Below the pieces are notes generated by a model that saw only the letters and a list, made by a program, of their open reading frames with translations, did no database searches and was not told where the DNA came from. Below, in pieces: positions 7,985 through 16,615 of a stretch of 35,587 nt of DNA; position 1 is the stretch's first letter; each line of letters begins with the position of its first letter. A program made the translations under genes and the position numbers. Origin of the DNA: Clostridia bacterium (GTDB lineage Bacteria; Bacillota; Clostridia; Oscillospirales; CAG-272); NCBI GenBank assembly GCA_017452525.1, contig JAFTMG010000128.1, forward strand, positions 1 through 35,587, in the 5' to 3' direction.

Positions 7985-8608
7985 TCAGCGTTTGCGAAAC
8001 TGACCGTAGTAGTGTCGGCTCCGTTTGTGCAGGTGCGCCGTTCTGATGTCGTGCCGACTGCCCCAGAGCAGGCGGCGATGCAAAAGGATGCCCACAAGAC
8101 AAACGGCAGGTGTCACAACGGCGCTGAGCAGATATCCGACCAGCTCCCACAGCGGGTGATAGGCGCCGCCGTCAAAAAACAGCTGTCCCGCCGTCATCGG
8201 GAGCATGGCAAAGGAAAGCGGAAAGACCCGCTCCTGCCCCATGCCTTCCATCCAGATCAGATTGGCAAGATAACAAACGAGCATGATCGCCCACATCACG
8301 GCGGCATAGCGCCATTCGCGGCGAAGCACGTGCGGCAGATCCTCCCACAGAGAGCTATACTCCCGCTCAGCGTAATCGTCAAACAGCTCGTCCGCTCCCT
8401 GCCCGCCGCGCACCTTAATAAGACACACAAAACAAACGGCATAGACCAGCATACAAAAGATCCCCAAAAGGACATTGCGCAGGCGCGCGCCGTCGACCTC
8501 CTGCAAAAGGGCGGCGATCAGGATCGAGAAAAGGCAATACACCCCCAGCGACATCAGCGCCGCAAGGATCACCTGCCACACCGCCCGTCCCCACGTTCGA
8601 AAGCTCAT
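7985..8608 (-). CDS. four-helix membrane protein of unknown function
   Basis: A 207-aa protein with four or five hydrophobic segments: near residues 10-32 (VWQVILAALMSLGVYCLFSI), 45-63, 100-115, 125-140 and 150-170. It ends in a basic, His/Arg-rich tail. No family is recognised. The start is an ATG at 8608 that overlaps the stop of the GH51 gene as ATGA, which implies translational coupling. A longer in-frame reading to 8710 lies entirely within the GH51 gene and is rejected. It is the last gene of the glgB-GH51 operon. Its link to glycan metabolism is by position only. Confidence 0.75.
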   Translation of the reverse strand: MSFRTWGRAVWQVILAALMSLGVYCLFSILIAALLQEVDGARLRNVLLGIFCMLVYAVCFVCLIKVRGGQGADELFDDYAEREYSSLWEDLPHVLRREWRYAAVMWAIMLVCYLANLIWMEGMGQERVFPLSFAMLPMTAGQLFFDGGAYHPLWELVGYLLSAVVTPAVCLVGILLHRRLLWGSRHDIRTAHLHKRSRHYYGQFRKR

Positions 8609-10050
8609 GCGGTCACCCTCCTCTTTCGGTCGATCTCGATGGCAGCCACCGCGGCAGGCGGCAGAACCACGGTATCGCCGCAGATCTCCTGCTCCCGCAC
8701 CGCGAAGCAATCATCGCGGTCGGGGGTGATCTCGGTATCAGCGGGAGCGGCAACGTACCACATCCGCGCCGAGGCGATCTCCTCTCCGTTCAACGCCAGC
8801 CGCAAGGTCTGCGGCGTCTTCATATCGGTATTCGCCGCATGGATAAAGATACGATCCCCCGTAGCGGAGGCAACGGCATCGACAGCACCCTCGTACGAAA
8901 CATCCAACGCACGCTCGCCCTGGTGATGGCGGAAGAGGCTCATCACCACGCCCACCGGTTGGAGATAGGGGCGGCAATGCAGCTTCTGATTGGGGATCAG
9001 AATGGCGTTGACCTGCCATGCGGTACCGAAAAAGTCTGCCATGGTGGCAATATCCAAAACGTCGCTGTTGCGCATGATCACGTTGTGACAGCGGGCATAG
9101 GACACGCCCGCGCCCCACGTGGACAGCACCTCGTTGCGGTTCCTGCCGGGGATGGCGTAGTGCCCCTCGGTCATGGCAAGCCGTTTGCCGCCGCAGTCGG
9201 CGCGCATCCTCGCGATATGTGCTTCCATGGACTTGTGGGCATGCATCAGATGGGTCCACGTTGCTTCAAAATCCCGTCGGTAGTCGGTGGAACGGAGGGG
9301 CGAGTCGGGCAGTCCCGAACCGAAATGATGATGGAAGGCGATCATATCCACCCCATCCACCTCACTCATACGGCGGCACCAGCTGTCGTCCTCCTTGCTC
9401 TTGTCCCCCCAGCCGATCAGCTTGATCGAGGGGTCTGCCCGACGCATGGCGGTGGCAAAGCGCTTGGTGGCATCCATACATTGATCGACGTGATATCCCC
9501 GCGGATCATAGGAGGTCTCGTTGCCGATCTGCCAATATCGGATATCATACGGTGCGTCTATTCCCAAGGAACGGCGCAGGGCGTTGTCGGGATCGTTACA
9601 GTAAGCCACCCACTCTGCCGCCTCCTCGGCGGTACCGAAGCGGTTGACACCCTGTTTGGGATATGCCCAATGCATGCGCCCGTCCGACTCCATATTGACC
9701 ACCATCAGCGGCTCGGCGTTCACGCGGCGGCAAAAATCCACCACCTCGTGTGTTCCTACGTGGTTGGCGTAGATACCGCCCCAGCAATAATTGACCATCG
9801 GCACGCGGCGGTCGTAGGCACCGATCGCCTCTTTCCAATGATAGTAGGAGGCAAAGCAGCCACCAAAGCGCACCATGGTGGGGGCAAGCTCGCGCACCTT
9901 TTCCAGAAGCGGCTCCTCCCAATCCTCCTCCTCGAAGTTCCATGCCGCGTCCACCGAGGAATCGCAGATTCCCAGCGGCTCCATGAATTGCATATACAGA
10001 TAAGGGGAAATGCGGTGCTTCTCCCGCGGATCGATCCTCAGCGTGATCAT
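8605..10050 (-). CDS. alpha-L-arabinofuranosidase-like glycoside hydrolase (GH51 type)
   Basis: A 481-aa protein without signal peptide, so cytoplasmic. It probably removes arabinofuranose from imported arabino-oligosaccharides by a retaining mechanism. It has a TIM-barrel with C-terminal beta-sandwich layout. RYWQIGNE places the acid/base at Glu178 and RLAMTEGHYAI places the nucleophile near Glu295; both fit clan GH-A. The opening segment (RISPYLYMQFMEPLG) matches the start of intracellular GH51 enzymes. The start has GGAGG 7 nt upstream. It lies 16 nt after glgB and overlaps the membrane protein by 4 nt. The family is fairly sure; specificity within GH51 is open because some members act on other furanosides or glucans. 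Confidence 0.82.
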   Translation of the reverse strand: MITLRIDPREKHRISPYLYMQFMEPLGICDSSVDAAWNFEEEDWEEPLLEKVRELAPTMVRFGGCFASYYHWKEAIGAYDRRVPMVNYCWGGIYANHVGTHEVVDFCRRVNAEPLMVVNMESDGRMHWAYPKQGVNRFGTAEEAAEWVAYCNDPDNALRRSLGIDAPYDIRYWQIGNETSYDPRGYHVDQCMDATKRFATAMRRADPSIKLIGWGDKSKEDDSWCRRMSEVDGVDMIAFHHHFGSGLPDSPLRSTDYRRDFEATWTHLMHAHKSMEAHIARMRADCGGKRLAMTEGHYAIPGRNRNEVLSTWGAGVSYARCHNVIMRNSDVLDIATMADFFGTAWQVNAILIPNQKLHCRPYLQPVGVVMSLFRHHQGERALDVSYEGAVDAVASATGDRIFIHAANTDMKTPQTLRLALNGEEIASARMWYVAAPADTEITPDRDDCFAVREQEICGDTVVLPPAAVAAIEIDRKRRVTA

Positions 10051-10066
10051 CTCGCGTCCTCCTTCG

Positions 10067-12055
10067 TCATTTCTTGACCTTGATCATGCAGATTCCCGTT
10101 CTGGGCGGCAGATAGATCTGCAGGCTGTTCTTTCTGTTTTTCTGTCTGATCGCCGTGTAGACGTAGTCGGTGGAAACGCGGTCAAGACCGCCAAACCGCC
10201 CCTCGTCCGAGGAGAGCGCCACGCGGTATTTTCCGCCCGACGGCACGGGCAGCCAATAGCCCTCGTAGGCATTGTACGGGCTGAAATTAAAGGCAAAGAC
10301 CACGCCCGCCCGCTCAAAGACCAGCACCTGATAGCCTTGGTCCACGTAAAGGCAGTTTGCCTTACCGCCAAGGACGCGATGCTTTTTGACGAAATCCAGC
10401 ATAGCGCCGTCAAACGCCTGCAAATACTGATATTTCAGATTGGGATCGTCGGCAATATGCCACAGGCGACGGCAATGGGAATGGCTCCAGCCGTTCCCCT
10501 CCCGCGGAAAGTCGATCCACTCGGGATGACCGAATTCATTGCCCATAAAGTTGAGATACCCCTCGCCGCCCAGCGTCATGGTCACCATGCGCGCCATTTT
10601 ATGAAGTGCCATTCCCCGCGCCACTTCGGGATCGGGGTTGTCCCGATCCATATCGTAATACATATGGCTGTCGCACAGACGGAAAATAAGCGTTTTGTCG
10701 CCTACGATCGCCTGATCGTGAGATTCCACGTAGCCGATATACTTCTCCCCAGGTCGGCGGGCGGAAAGCTCCAGCCAGATATCCCACATGTTCCATTGCG
10801 CATCGTTCTGCATTTTGCAAAGACGGATCCAGAGATCGGGCTGTCCCATGGCAAGACGGTAATCAAAGCCGATGCCGCCATCCGCGATGGGCAAGCACAT
10901 ACCCGGCATGCCCGACATATCCTCCGCCACCGTGATCGCCTGCGGATTGACCTGGCGGATCAGCTCATTGGCAAGTTGCAGATAAGTGAGCGCCTCGGTA
11001 TCGGTATTGAGCGAATAATATTTGCTATAGTCGGTAAAGTTCACGCCAAGACCGTGGTTATGGTAGAGCATGGAGGTCACGCCATCAAAGCGGAAGCCGT
11101 CGAAGTGATATTCCTCCAGCCAAAATTTCAGATTAGACAGAAGGAAATGAAGGACCTCGTTTTTCTCATAATTGAACAGCATCGTCCCCCAGGCGGGATG
11201 CTCGCCGCGACTGCCCTCATGGAAGAACTGATATACCGTGCCGTCGAATTCACAAATTCCCTCGGCGGTATTCTTGATGGCGTGAGAATGGACCAGATCC
11301 AAAAGTACAGCGATCCCCATGCGATGCGCCTCGTCGATCAGCGCCTTCAGCTCGTTGGGCGTGCCGTAACGGGAGGAGGCGGCGAAAAAGGAAGAGACCT
11401 GATAGCCGAAGGATCCGTAATACGGATGCTCCATGATCGCCATGATCTGCAACGTATTATAGCCCAGTGCCTTGACGCGGGGCAGGATCTTCTCGCGGAA
11501 CTCCCGATACGTGCCCACCTTCTCCTCTTCCTGTGCCATGCCAATGTGACACTCGTAGATGCAGAGATGGCGCGGCGGGGTAAATTGTTTCTTTTTCCAA
11601 CGATATTCCGGCTCATCGGTGATCACGCCAACCCACTGATAGGTGACGGGATCCTGACACACGCGGCGGATATACAGCGGGATCCGCTCCAACAGCTTAC
11701 CCTCATGGCGCACGATGGTCTTGACGCGACAGCCGTCATACAGCGCGTCGTGCCCCGGCAAAAAGATCTCAAAGACGCCGTTTTCCACACGCGTCAGCTT
11801 CAGGTCCAGCCACCGCCACTCCACCATGTCGCCCGTCAGATAGACCTCCTCGGCGGCAGGTGCCCACTCGCGGTAGACCCAGCCGTCCGCCGTGCGGTGG
11901 AAGCCGAAATAATGATGCCCGTTGGCAAAATCACAAAGGGAGCCGTTTTCACCAACCAGCTCGCGGCGCTTGCGCTCATAGTTCTTCATGCGCTGCTCGA
12001 TATCCTTCCGATACGGAAGCAGTTGGGGGTCATATTCAAAAATTTTATATGCCAT
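10067..12055 (-). CDS. glgB: 1,4-alpha-glucan (glycogen) branching enzyme
   Basis: A 662-aa GH13 enzyme that makes alpha-1,6 branches in glycogen. An N-terminal CBM48-like domain (about residues 45-150, with YREWAPAAEEVYLTGDM) is followed by the (beta/alpha)8 barrel. Catalytic residues are Asp324 (FDGFRFDGVTSMLY), Glu378 (AITVAEDMSG) and the transition-state pair His447-Asp448 (YVESHDQAI). The C-terminal beta-domain starts near 580. The barrel motifs resemble the branching-enzyme subgroup that includes eukaryotic GBE1 more than the E. coli GlgB type; this is from memory. The start at 12055 has GGGAGG 7 nt upstream; an in-frame ATG 15 nt earlier would overlap that site. It is first in a three-gene operon. 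No other glg gene is in the window. Confidence 0.95.
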   Translation of the reverse strand: MAYKIFEYDPQLLPYRKDIEQRMKNYERKRRELVGENGSLCDFANGHHYFGFHRTADGWVYREWAPAAEEVYLTGDMVEWRWLDLKLTRVENGVFEIFLPGHDALYDGCRVKTIVRHEGKLLERIPLYIRRVCQDPVTYQWVGVITDEPEYRWKKKQFTPPRHLCIYECHIGMAQEEEKVGTYREFREKILPRVKALGYNTLQIMAIMEHPYYGSFGYQVSSFFAASSRYGTPNELKALIDEAHRMGIAVLLDLVHSHAIKNTAEGICEFDGTVYQFFHEGSRGEHPAWGTMLFNYEKNEVLHFLLSNLKFWLEEYHFDGFRFDGVTSMLYHNHGLGVNFTDYSKYYSLNTDTEALTYLQLANELIRQVNPQAITVAEDMSGMPGMCLPIADGGIGFDYRLAMGQPDLWIRLCKMQNDAQWNMWDIWLELSARRPGEKYIGYVESHDQAIVGDKTLIFRLCDSHMYYDMDRDNPDPEVARGMALHKMARMVTMTLGGEGYLNFMGNEFGHPEWIDFPREGNGWSHSHCRRLWHIADDPNLKYQYLQAFDGAMLDFVKKHRVLGGKANCLYVDQGYQVLVFERAGVVFAFNFSPYNAYEGYWLPVPSGGKYRVALSSDEGRFGGLDRVSTDYVYTAIRQKNRKNSLQIYLPPRTGICMIKVKK

Positions 12056-12114
12056 GGCATCCTCCCACACTTATAAGTTCGCTCGGAGCGTCGAGACATT
12101 GCTCCTATGCTTTT

Positions 12115-12143
12115 ATTATATCACGTTCCGATATCGGTGTAAA
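12115..12143 (-). promoter_or_regulatory. promoter of the glgB operon
   Basis: Minus strand TTTACA (12143-12138), 17 bp, TATAAT (12120-12115). The -35 lies in TTTACACCG, and the spacer contains the palindrome CCGATATCGG (12128-12137). Confidence 0.88.
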
Positions 12144-12176
12144 TATCTCACGTAAAATTTGCGGCAATTCGGTGCT

Positions 12177-12842
12177 TTACCAAGGGCAATACTGCTCCAG
12201 CACGATCTTGTTGGCAACGTTCCGCAGCATCAGTGCTTCCACCGTAGACAAGCCGTTTGGAGAAAGCCCCATCGCAGAGGTACCGAACAGAGTCGTGTAA
12301 AAGACGCAGACCGCCAGATAAGCGCCGTGCGGACTCGTGTGCGCGTGATCCTCACCCCACAGCTCATAGGGCAGATTTTTCATGGCGTAGGCAAAGGCTC
12401 GGTTGACGTAGGCACAGACCGCGCCGTTTTCTCTGCCAATCTCGGTAAAGAGGGCGTCAAAGCTGACGCACTGCTCCCACGGCGAACGCCCGAAGGCATC
12501 CCTTCCGTAGGGCGGGCGCACGTACAGATAAGGCACGCCGCCGCTCTCCCACACCCGCGCGGACAGCTCACGGCAGGCACGTATACACGCCTCGCGCTTC
12601 TCCTCGCAGGAGATGCAGTTGCCGTTGTCCTGCAAAAAAACAACGTCGTAGCCCTTGGCGATCTCACGCAGTACCCGCTGTCCGTGCTCCGTTTCCGCAT
12701 TGGCATGCATTGCCAGCTCACAGCCGCCCGGCGTGATCTGCCCGATCTCGATCGGGTGTCCGCTCTGCCCCGCCAGCCACTGCAGGGTCTGCGGGATCTC
12801 GTGGACGTAGGTGGCACTGTTGCCGATAAACAGAATTTTCAT
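12177..12842 (-). CDS. SGNH/GDSL-type hydrolase
   Basis: A 221-aa cytoplasmic protein with the SGNH-hydrolase layout. ILFIGNSATYVH near the N-terminus (block I, Ser9) is followed by TPGGCEL (block II Gly) and LQDNGNC (block III Asn region). EDHAHTSPHGAYLA near residue 175 supplies the Asp-x-x-His of block V. This pattern is close to the DUF4886-like SGNH group. Such enzymes remove acyl groups from sugars or other esters; a carbohydrate esterase is plausible in this context. The start has GGAG 11 nt upstream. It is the last gene of the ThuA run, 104 nt after the HAD gene, with an imperfect hairpin (about 12853-12940) between them. Confidence 0.8.
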   Translation of the reverse strand: MKILFIGNSATYVHEIPQTLQWLAGQSGHPIEIGQITPGGCELAMHANAETEHGQRVLREIAKGYDVVFLQDNGNCISCEEKREACIRACRELSARVWESGGVPYLYVRPPYGRDAFGRSPWEQCVSFDALFTEIGRENGAVCAYVNRAFAYAMKNLPYELWGEDHAHTSPHGAYLAVCVFYTTLFGTSAMGLSPNGLSTVEALMLRNVANKIVLEQYCPW

Positions 12843-12946
12843 TATACATCACGCTCCAAAGAGATCAAAAGCCCGACGCCGCAAAAGCCTGTGCCTGATC
12901 GGATGAACAGGGGCACGGCAGTCAGCGGCATCGGGTCTTGTAACGT

Positions 12947-13732
12947 TTACTTTTCTTGTGCCTTCACGATATCGCCGACACCGTCCAGAACGTAGGTGGG
13001 GCGGTAGGGGAACTGATCGATATCCTCAAGGGAGGTCACGCCCGAAAGCACCAGCACCGCGTCCACGTTGGACTCAATGCCCGCGATGATATCGGTATCC
13101 ATACGGTCACCGATGAAGGCGATCTCCTCACTGTGACAGCCCAGCTTACGAAGTCCGTGGCGGAGCATCAGCGGGTTTGGCTTACCCACGAAATACGCCT
13201 TTTTACCCGTGGCGATCTCAATGGGCGCCATGAGCGAGCCGGTGGCGGGCATAATGCCGTGCTCGGTGGGTCCTGTGGTGTCGGGATTGGTACCGATCAG
13301 CTTGGCGCCCTGATTGACCAGCGCGATCGCCTTTTCCAGCTTTTCGAAGCAATAGGTACGTGTTTCACCAACCACCACATAGTCGGGATTGACATCGTTC
13401 ATATAGATCTTCTGGTCATAGAGCGCCTTCGCAAGCGCCGCCTCGCCGATCACGTACGCCGTGCATCCGGGCTTTTGGGTGGCAAGAAACTCCGCGGTCG
13501 CCATGGCGCTGGTGTAGAAATGATCGGCAGAGACGGAAAGTCCCATGCGCTCCAACTTCATGGAAAGCTCGTGGGGGGTGCGCTCGGGACTGTTGGTCAG
13601 GAAAACGAATTTTTTGTTGTTCTCCACCAACCAATGAACGAAATCACTCACGCCGTTCAGCAGACGGTTGCCGTGATAGATCACGCCGTCCATATCGCAG
13701 ATAAAGCCTTTTTTCTCCAATATCTTCTTCAT
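12947..13732 (-). CDS. HAD-IIA (NagD-like) sugar phosphatase
   Basis: A 261-aa cytoplasmic phosphatase of the haloacid dehalogenase superfamily, subclass IIA. All four motifs are visible: CDMDGVIYHG (Asp13/Asp15, motif I), FLTNSPERT (motif II), VGKPNP (motif III Lys) and FIGDRMDTDI (motif IV). The central NPDTTGPTEHGIMPATGSL segment is the IIA cap, typical of NagD/p-nitrophenylphosphatase-type enzymes that act on small sugar or nucleotide phosphates. The start has GGAG upstream. It lies 44 nt after the Gfo/Idh/MocA gene. The substrate is not predictable; context suggests a sugar phosphate. Confidence 0.93.
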   Translation of the reverse strand: MKKILEKKGFICDMDGVIYHGNRLLNGVSDFVHWLVENNKKFVFLTNSPERTPHELSMKLERMGLSVSADHFYTSAMATAEFLATQKPGCTAYVIGEAALAKALYDQKIYMNDVNPDYVVVGETRTYCFEKLEKAIALVNQGAKLIGTNPDTTGPTEHGIMPATGSLMAPIEIATGKKAYFVGKPNPLMLRHGLRKLGCHSEEIAFIGDRMDTDIIAGIESNVDAVLVLSGVTSLEDIDQFPYRPTYVLDGVGDIVKAQEK

Positions 13733-13776
13733 ATCTTTGTCTCCATCGTAAATTTTGAGGGATCGCGGGGGGGCGA

Positions 13777-14880
13777 TCAGAGCACGCCGTGAGGCAGGGT
13801 GGGATCCATCGGCGCCTCGCGCTCGAAATGGGTGGTCATCTCATAAGGCATACCCGTTTCGGCACTCTTCATCATGCCCGTCATCGCCTCCAGCACGTGG
13901 TAGGTCTGCAGATAGGACGCGCGGGGTCTTCTGCCCTGCTCCAGCGCCGCCGCCATATCGGCAAGTCCGAGGCAACGGGAATTGACGCCGTAATCAAATT
14001 CCAGCGGCAGGTCGATGATCTCCTTTGTTTCGCCGCACTGGAACTTCATGCCCTTCTCGGTGCCGAAGCAGTTGGGGTCGGGCGCAAACAGATTGCCCTT
14101 GGTGCCGTACAGCAGAATGTTCGGCATCTTGGGGTCGTACATATCAAAGCTGGTCACGAAGGACACCGTCACGCCGGAATCGAAGGTGATCATCGTCTCG
14201 TAGTGCGTCGGGATGGTGACCTTGATGATCTCGCCCTCATGGGGCTTGGAGGTGATCAGATGCTCGGAGAAGGGCGTTTGCGAGGTAGCATATACACGGC
14301 GGATGCCGCCCAGCATGTTGATCAGCGCGGTGAGATAATAAGGACCCATATCCAGCATGGGACCGCCGCCTCTCTGATAGAAGAAATCCGGGTCCGGATG
14401 CCACGTCTCGACACCGCGGCTGGACAGCACGCAACGACCGCCGATCACGTCGCCGATCAGACCCTCGTCGATCAGCTTGCGGCAGGTCTGCAGCCCCGCA
14501 CCAAGAAAGGTATCCGGCGCGCCGCCGATCATCAGTCCCTTTTCTTCGGCGAGCTTGACCAGTGCCGTGCCCTCCTCGAAGTCCGCGCCCAGCGGCTTCT
14601 CGGAATAGACGTGCTTGCCTGCCAGAAGCGCGCCGCGGGAGACCTCGTAATGCTCATAGGGGCGGGTCAGATTGAGAACGATATCGATCTCGGGATCGGC
14701 AAACAGCTCCTCCATCGTGTCGTAGATCTTGGGGATATTGTATTTTGCCTGTGCCGCCTCCGCACGTGAGCGGACAAGGTCGCAAACGGCAACCAATTGC
14801 ACGTTTTTGAACGTTTCATGGAAATTTTTCAGATAAATGCCGCTGATGCAGCCAACGCCAACCATTCCTACCTTTAACAT
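13777..14880 (-). CDS. Gfo/Idh/MocA family oxidoreductase
   Basis: A 367-aa NAD(P)-dependent dehydrogenase acting on sugars or polyols. The N-terminal Rossmann fold has VGMVGVGCISG (residues 3-13) and VCDLVRSRAE. The family EKPLG motif (Lys in SEKPLGADFEEG, about residue 95) follows. The second half is the mixed alpha/beta substrate domain, with GGGPMLDMGPYYLTALINMLG near residue 170. The start has AAGGAGACC upstream. It lies 18 nt after the ThuA gene, and the pair recalls thuA-thuB loci where sugars are oxidised to 3-keto forms. That link is inference; the reaction cannot be set from sequence. Confidence 0.93.
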   Translation of the reverse strand: MLKVGMVGVGCISGIYLKNFHETFKNVQLVAVCDLVRSRAEAAQAKYNIPKIYDTMEELFADPEIDIVLNLTRPYEHYEVSRGALLAGKHVYSEKPLGADFEEGTALVKLAEEKGLMIGGAPDTFLGAGLQTCRKLIDEGLIGDVIGGRCVLSSRGVETWHPDPDFFYQRGGGPMLDMGPYYLTALINMLGGIRRVYATSQTPFSEHLITSKPHEGEIIKVTIPTHYETMITFDSGVTVSFVTSFDMYDPKMPNILLYGTKGNLFAPDPNCFGTEKGMKFQCGETKEIIDLPLEFDYGVNSRCLGLADMAAALEQGRRPRASYLQTYHVLEAMTGMMKSAETGMPYEMTTHFEREAPMDPTLPHGVL

Positions 14881-14898
14881 AGCCGGTCTCCTTTTTCT

Positions 14899-15600
14899 TT
14901 ATGTATTTTCATGTAAAACTGCCGCCGCGGCAGCGCAGGTCTTTCCTTCCGCCGCCCAGAGCATGCCGCGCTCCATCAGCAGCTGTGATGCGGGCGAGGC
15001 ATCAAACAGATCGTCGTGATGGCCGAGTGAGCAATAGAATACTCTGCCCTCTCCCCAATACTTCGTCCACGCCACCGGCATATCCACCGGCTTGTTCACC
15101 GCATGGTGATCCCGATAGATGGGGAAGCGCGTGGTCGCCAATACCTCAATGGCAGGGTCCACGTGGAGATAGTACTGCTCCGAGGTGACGGTAAAATCCT
15201 CGATCCCCTCGGTGATGGGGCTGCTTCCGCGACGGATATTGACGGTATACTCCACCCCGTCATTTCCCGGATGGCTGACCCATTGCCCACCGGTGATAAA
15301 CTGCCACAGGGTGGACTCACGGAAGGCATCACACATACCGCCGTGACATCCCGCAAGACCCACGCCGTGAGAAACGGCATAGGAAACATTCTTCTCCGCC
15401 TCGGAGGAAAGCGTTCCGCAGGTATAGCACGGCACGATCAGATCGTATCGCATCAGCGCCTCTCGGTCGGAAAGACAGTCAAGCCCCGCCACAAGATCGC
15501 ACGCCATGCCGTTCTTCTCCAGGATCCGCGCCATGCGCGCCGCAACCAGCTCCGGCTCGTGTCCTGCCCAGCCGCCATAAAAGATCAGTGCTTTTTTCAT
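14899..15600 (-). CDS. ThuA domain protein
   Basis: A 233-aa cytoplasmic protein with the ThuA (trehalose utilization) glutamine-amidotransferase-like fold. Visible are ALIFYGGWAGHEPE at the N-terminus, CYTCGTLSSE, GVGLAGCHGGMCDAF (about residue 92), the QYYLHVDP segment and VFYCSLGHHDDLF near the C-terminus. ThuA proteins occur with Gfo/Idh/MocA dehydrogenases in disaccharide and keto-sugar metabolism, and that is the neighbour here. It is the first gene of the run, behind a promoter overlapped by a palindrome. The start has GAAGGGGCAG upstream. It lacks a signal peptide. The exact reaction is not established here. Confidence 0.9.
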   Translation of the reverse strand: MKKALIFYGGWAGHEPELVAARMARILEKNGMACDLVAGLDCLSDREALMRYDLIVPCYTCGTLSSEAEKNVSYAVSHGVGLAGCHGGMCDAFRESTLWQFITGGQWVSHPGNDGVEYTVNIRRGSSPITEGIEDFTVTSEQYYLHVDPAIEVLATTRFPIYRDHHAVNKPVDMPVAWTKYWGEGRVFYCSLGHHDDLFDASPASQLLMERGMLWAAEGKTCAAAAAVLHENT

Positions 15601-15653
15601 GGTCTGCCCCTTCCCGCTCCGTGCTGCGGAGCATACTTGGATCGATTGTTATC

Positions 15654-15693
15654 ATCATATCATATTTTTGTGTAAAAATCAATATTTTTACAC
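15654..15693 (-). promoter_or_regulatory. promoter with overlapping palindromic operator, ThuA run
   Basis: The minus-strand promoter is TTGATT (15682-15677), 17 bp, TATGAT (15659-15654). A perfect palindrome with 10-bp arms, GTGTAAAAAT and its complement (15670-15679 and 15684-15693, spacer CAAT), covers the -35 box. A protein bound there would block RNA polymerase, so this looks like a repressor operator. The cognate regulator is not identified. Confidence 0.72.
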
Positions 15694-15715
15694 CGCCGGC
15701 ATCCGGGATTTTTTA

Positions 15716-16615
15716 TCAAAGTACCCGAATACCTGACGATCTCAGACATTCTTTTGCCTCAAGCACCTGTTGCTCCGATGGGATCCAATCGACTCTACCG
15801 TTGTCCTTGAGACCTAAAAAGACGGATTTTGTGCCTCCATAGGCATGATACGCAAGGATCTCCAAGCCATCAAAATGACGGATATACCGTGCGATCTCCG
15901 CAAGGCGACCGTAATGCTTCCGATCGGTATTCACGCCGTTGACGAGAATACACCGCAAACGGATCCTTGCTCCCGTTTCATTGACAGCCCGCAGATTTTC
16001 ATAAATCGCCCGATGGGATACGCCCGTATACTGCATGTGCCGTGCCTCATCGGTGTCCTTGATATCCCACAAGAAAAGATCTGTCAGCGGCGACGCTCTG
16101 CGCAAAAGCGTGCCGTCGGCATATCCGCAGGTCTCCACTGCCGTAGTCAGTCCCCGCGTTTTGCACGCCCGCAACAGAGCAAGCGTTGCTTCGCCCTGCG
16201 CAAAGGGCTCACCGCCCGAGAGGGTGACCCCACCGTCTTTTCCATAGAAGGCACTGTCCTTTTGAACGACCTCCACGATCTCCTCCACCGACATCTCCTT
16301 GCCACACATGACCAACGCCCCCGTGGGACAGTTTTCGGCACAGGCGAAGCAAGAAATACAGCGATCACGGTCGATCCGCCGCTCCGCCCCCGTCTTTTGT
16401 GCCGAAACGGGACAAAATGCCGCACACGCGCCGCACGAAACACACTTGTTTTGATAAAACAAAAGCTCCGCCCTTCCTTTTTGGGTCTCGGGATTATGGC
16501 ACCATGCGCACCGCAAAGGGCATCCCTTCAAAAACACGGTGGTACGGACACCGGGACCGTCATGCATACAAAACCGCTGGATCTCGGTTACGATCAGTTT
16601 TTTATCCGTGCTCAT
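15716..16615 (-). CDS. glycyl radical enzyme activase 1 (radical SAM)
   Basis: A 299-aa radical SAM enzyme that installs the glycyl radical on the adjacent GRE. The SAM cluster motif CxxxCxxC is Cys32-Cys36-Cys39 (GCPLRCAWCHNPE). Two ferredoxin-like [4Fe-4S] motifs follow (CVSCGACAAFCP and CISCFACAENCP, about residues 56-100). This insertion is found in activases of the eliminase-type GREs and is absent from the pyruvate formate-lyase activase. The SAM-binding GGVTLSGGEP segment follows. The gene overlaps the 3' end of GRE 1 by 14 nt, so the two are translated from one message. The target is inferred from this overlap. Confidence 0.95.
   Translation of the reverse strand: MSTDKKLIVTEIQRFCMHDGPGVRTTVFLKGCPLRCAWCHNPETQKGRAELLFYQNKCVSCGACAAFCPVSAQKTGAERRIDRDRCISCFACAENCPTGALVMCGKEMSVEEIVEVVQKDSAFYGKDGGVTLSGGEPFAQGEATLALLRACKTRGLTTAVETCGYADGTLLRRASPLTDLFLWDIKDTDEARHMQYTGVSHRAIYENLRAVNETGARIRLRCILVNGVNTDRKHYGRLAEIARYIRHFDGLEILAYHAYGGTKSVFLGLKDNGRVDWIPSEQQVLEAKECLRSSGIRVL

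Noticed and set aside
10010..12076. 688-aa open frame on the plus strand
   Set aside because: Antisense to glgB, whose catalytic motifs are intact on the minus strand.
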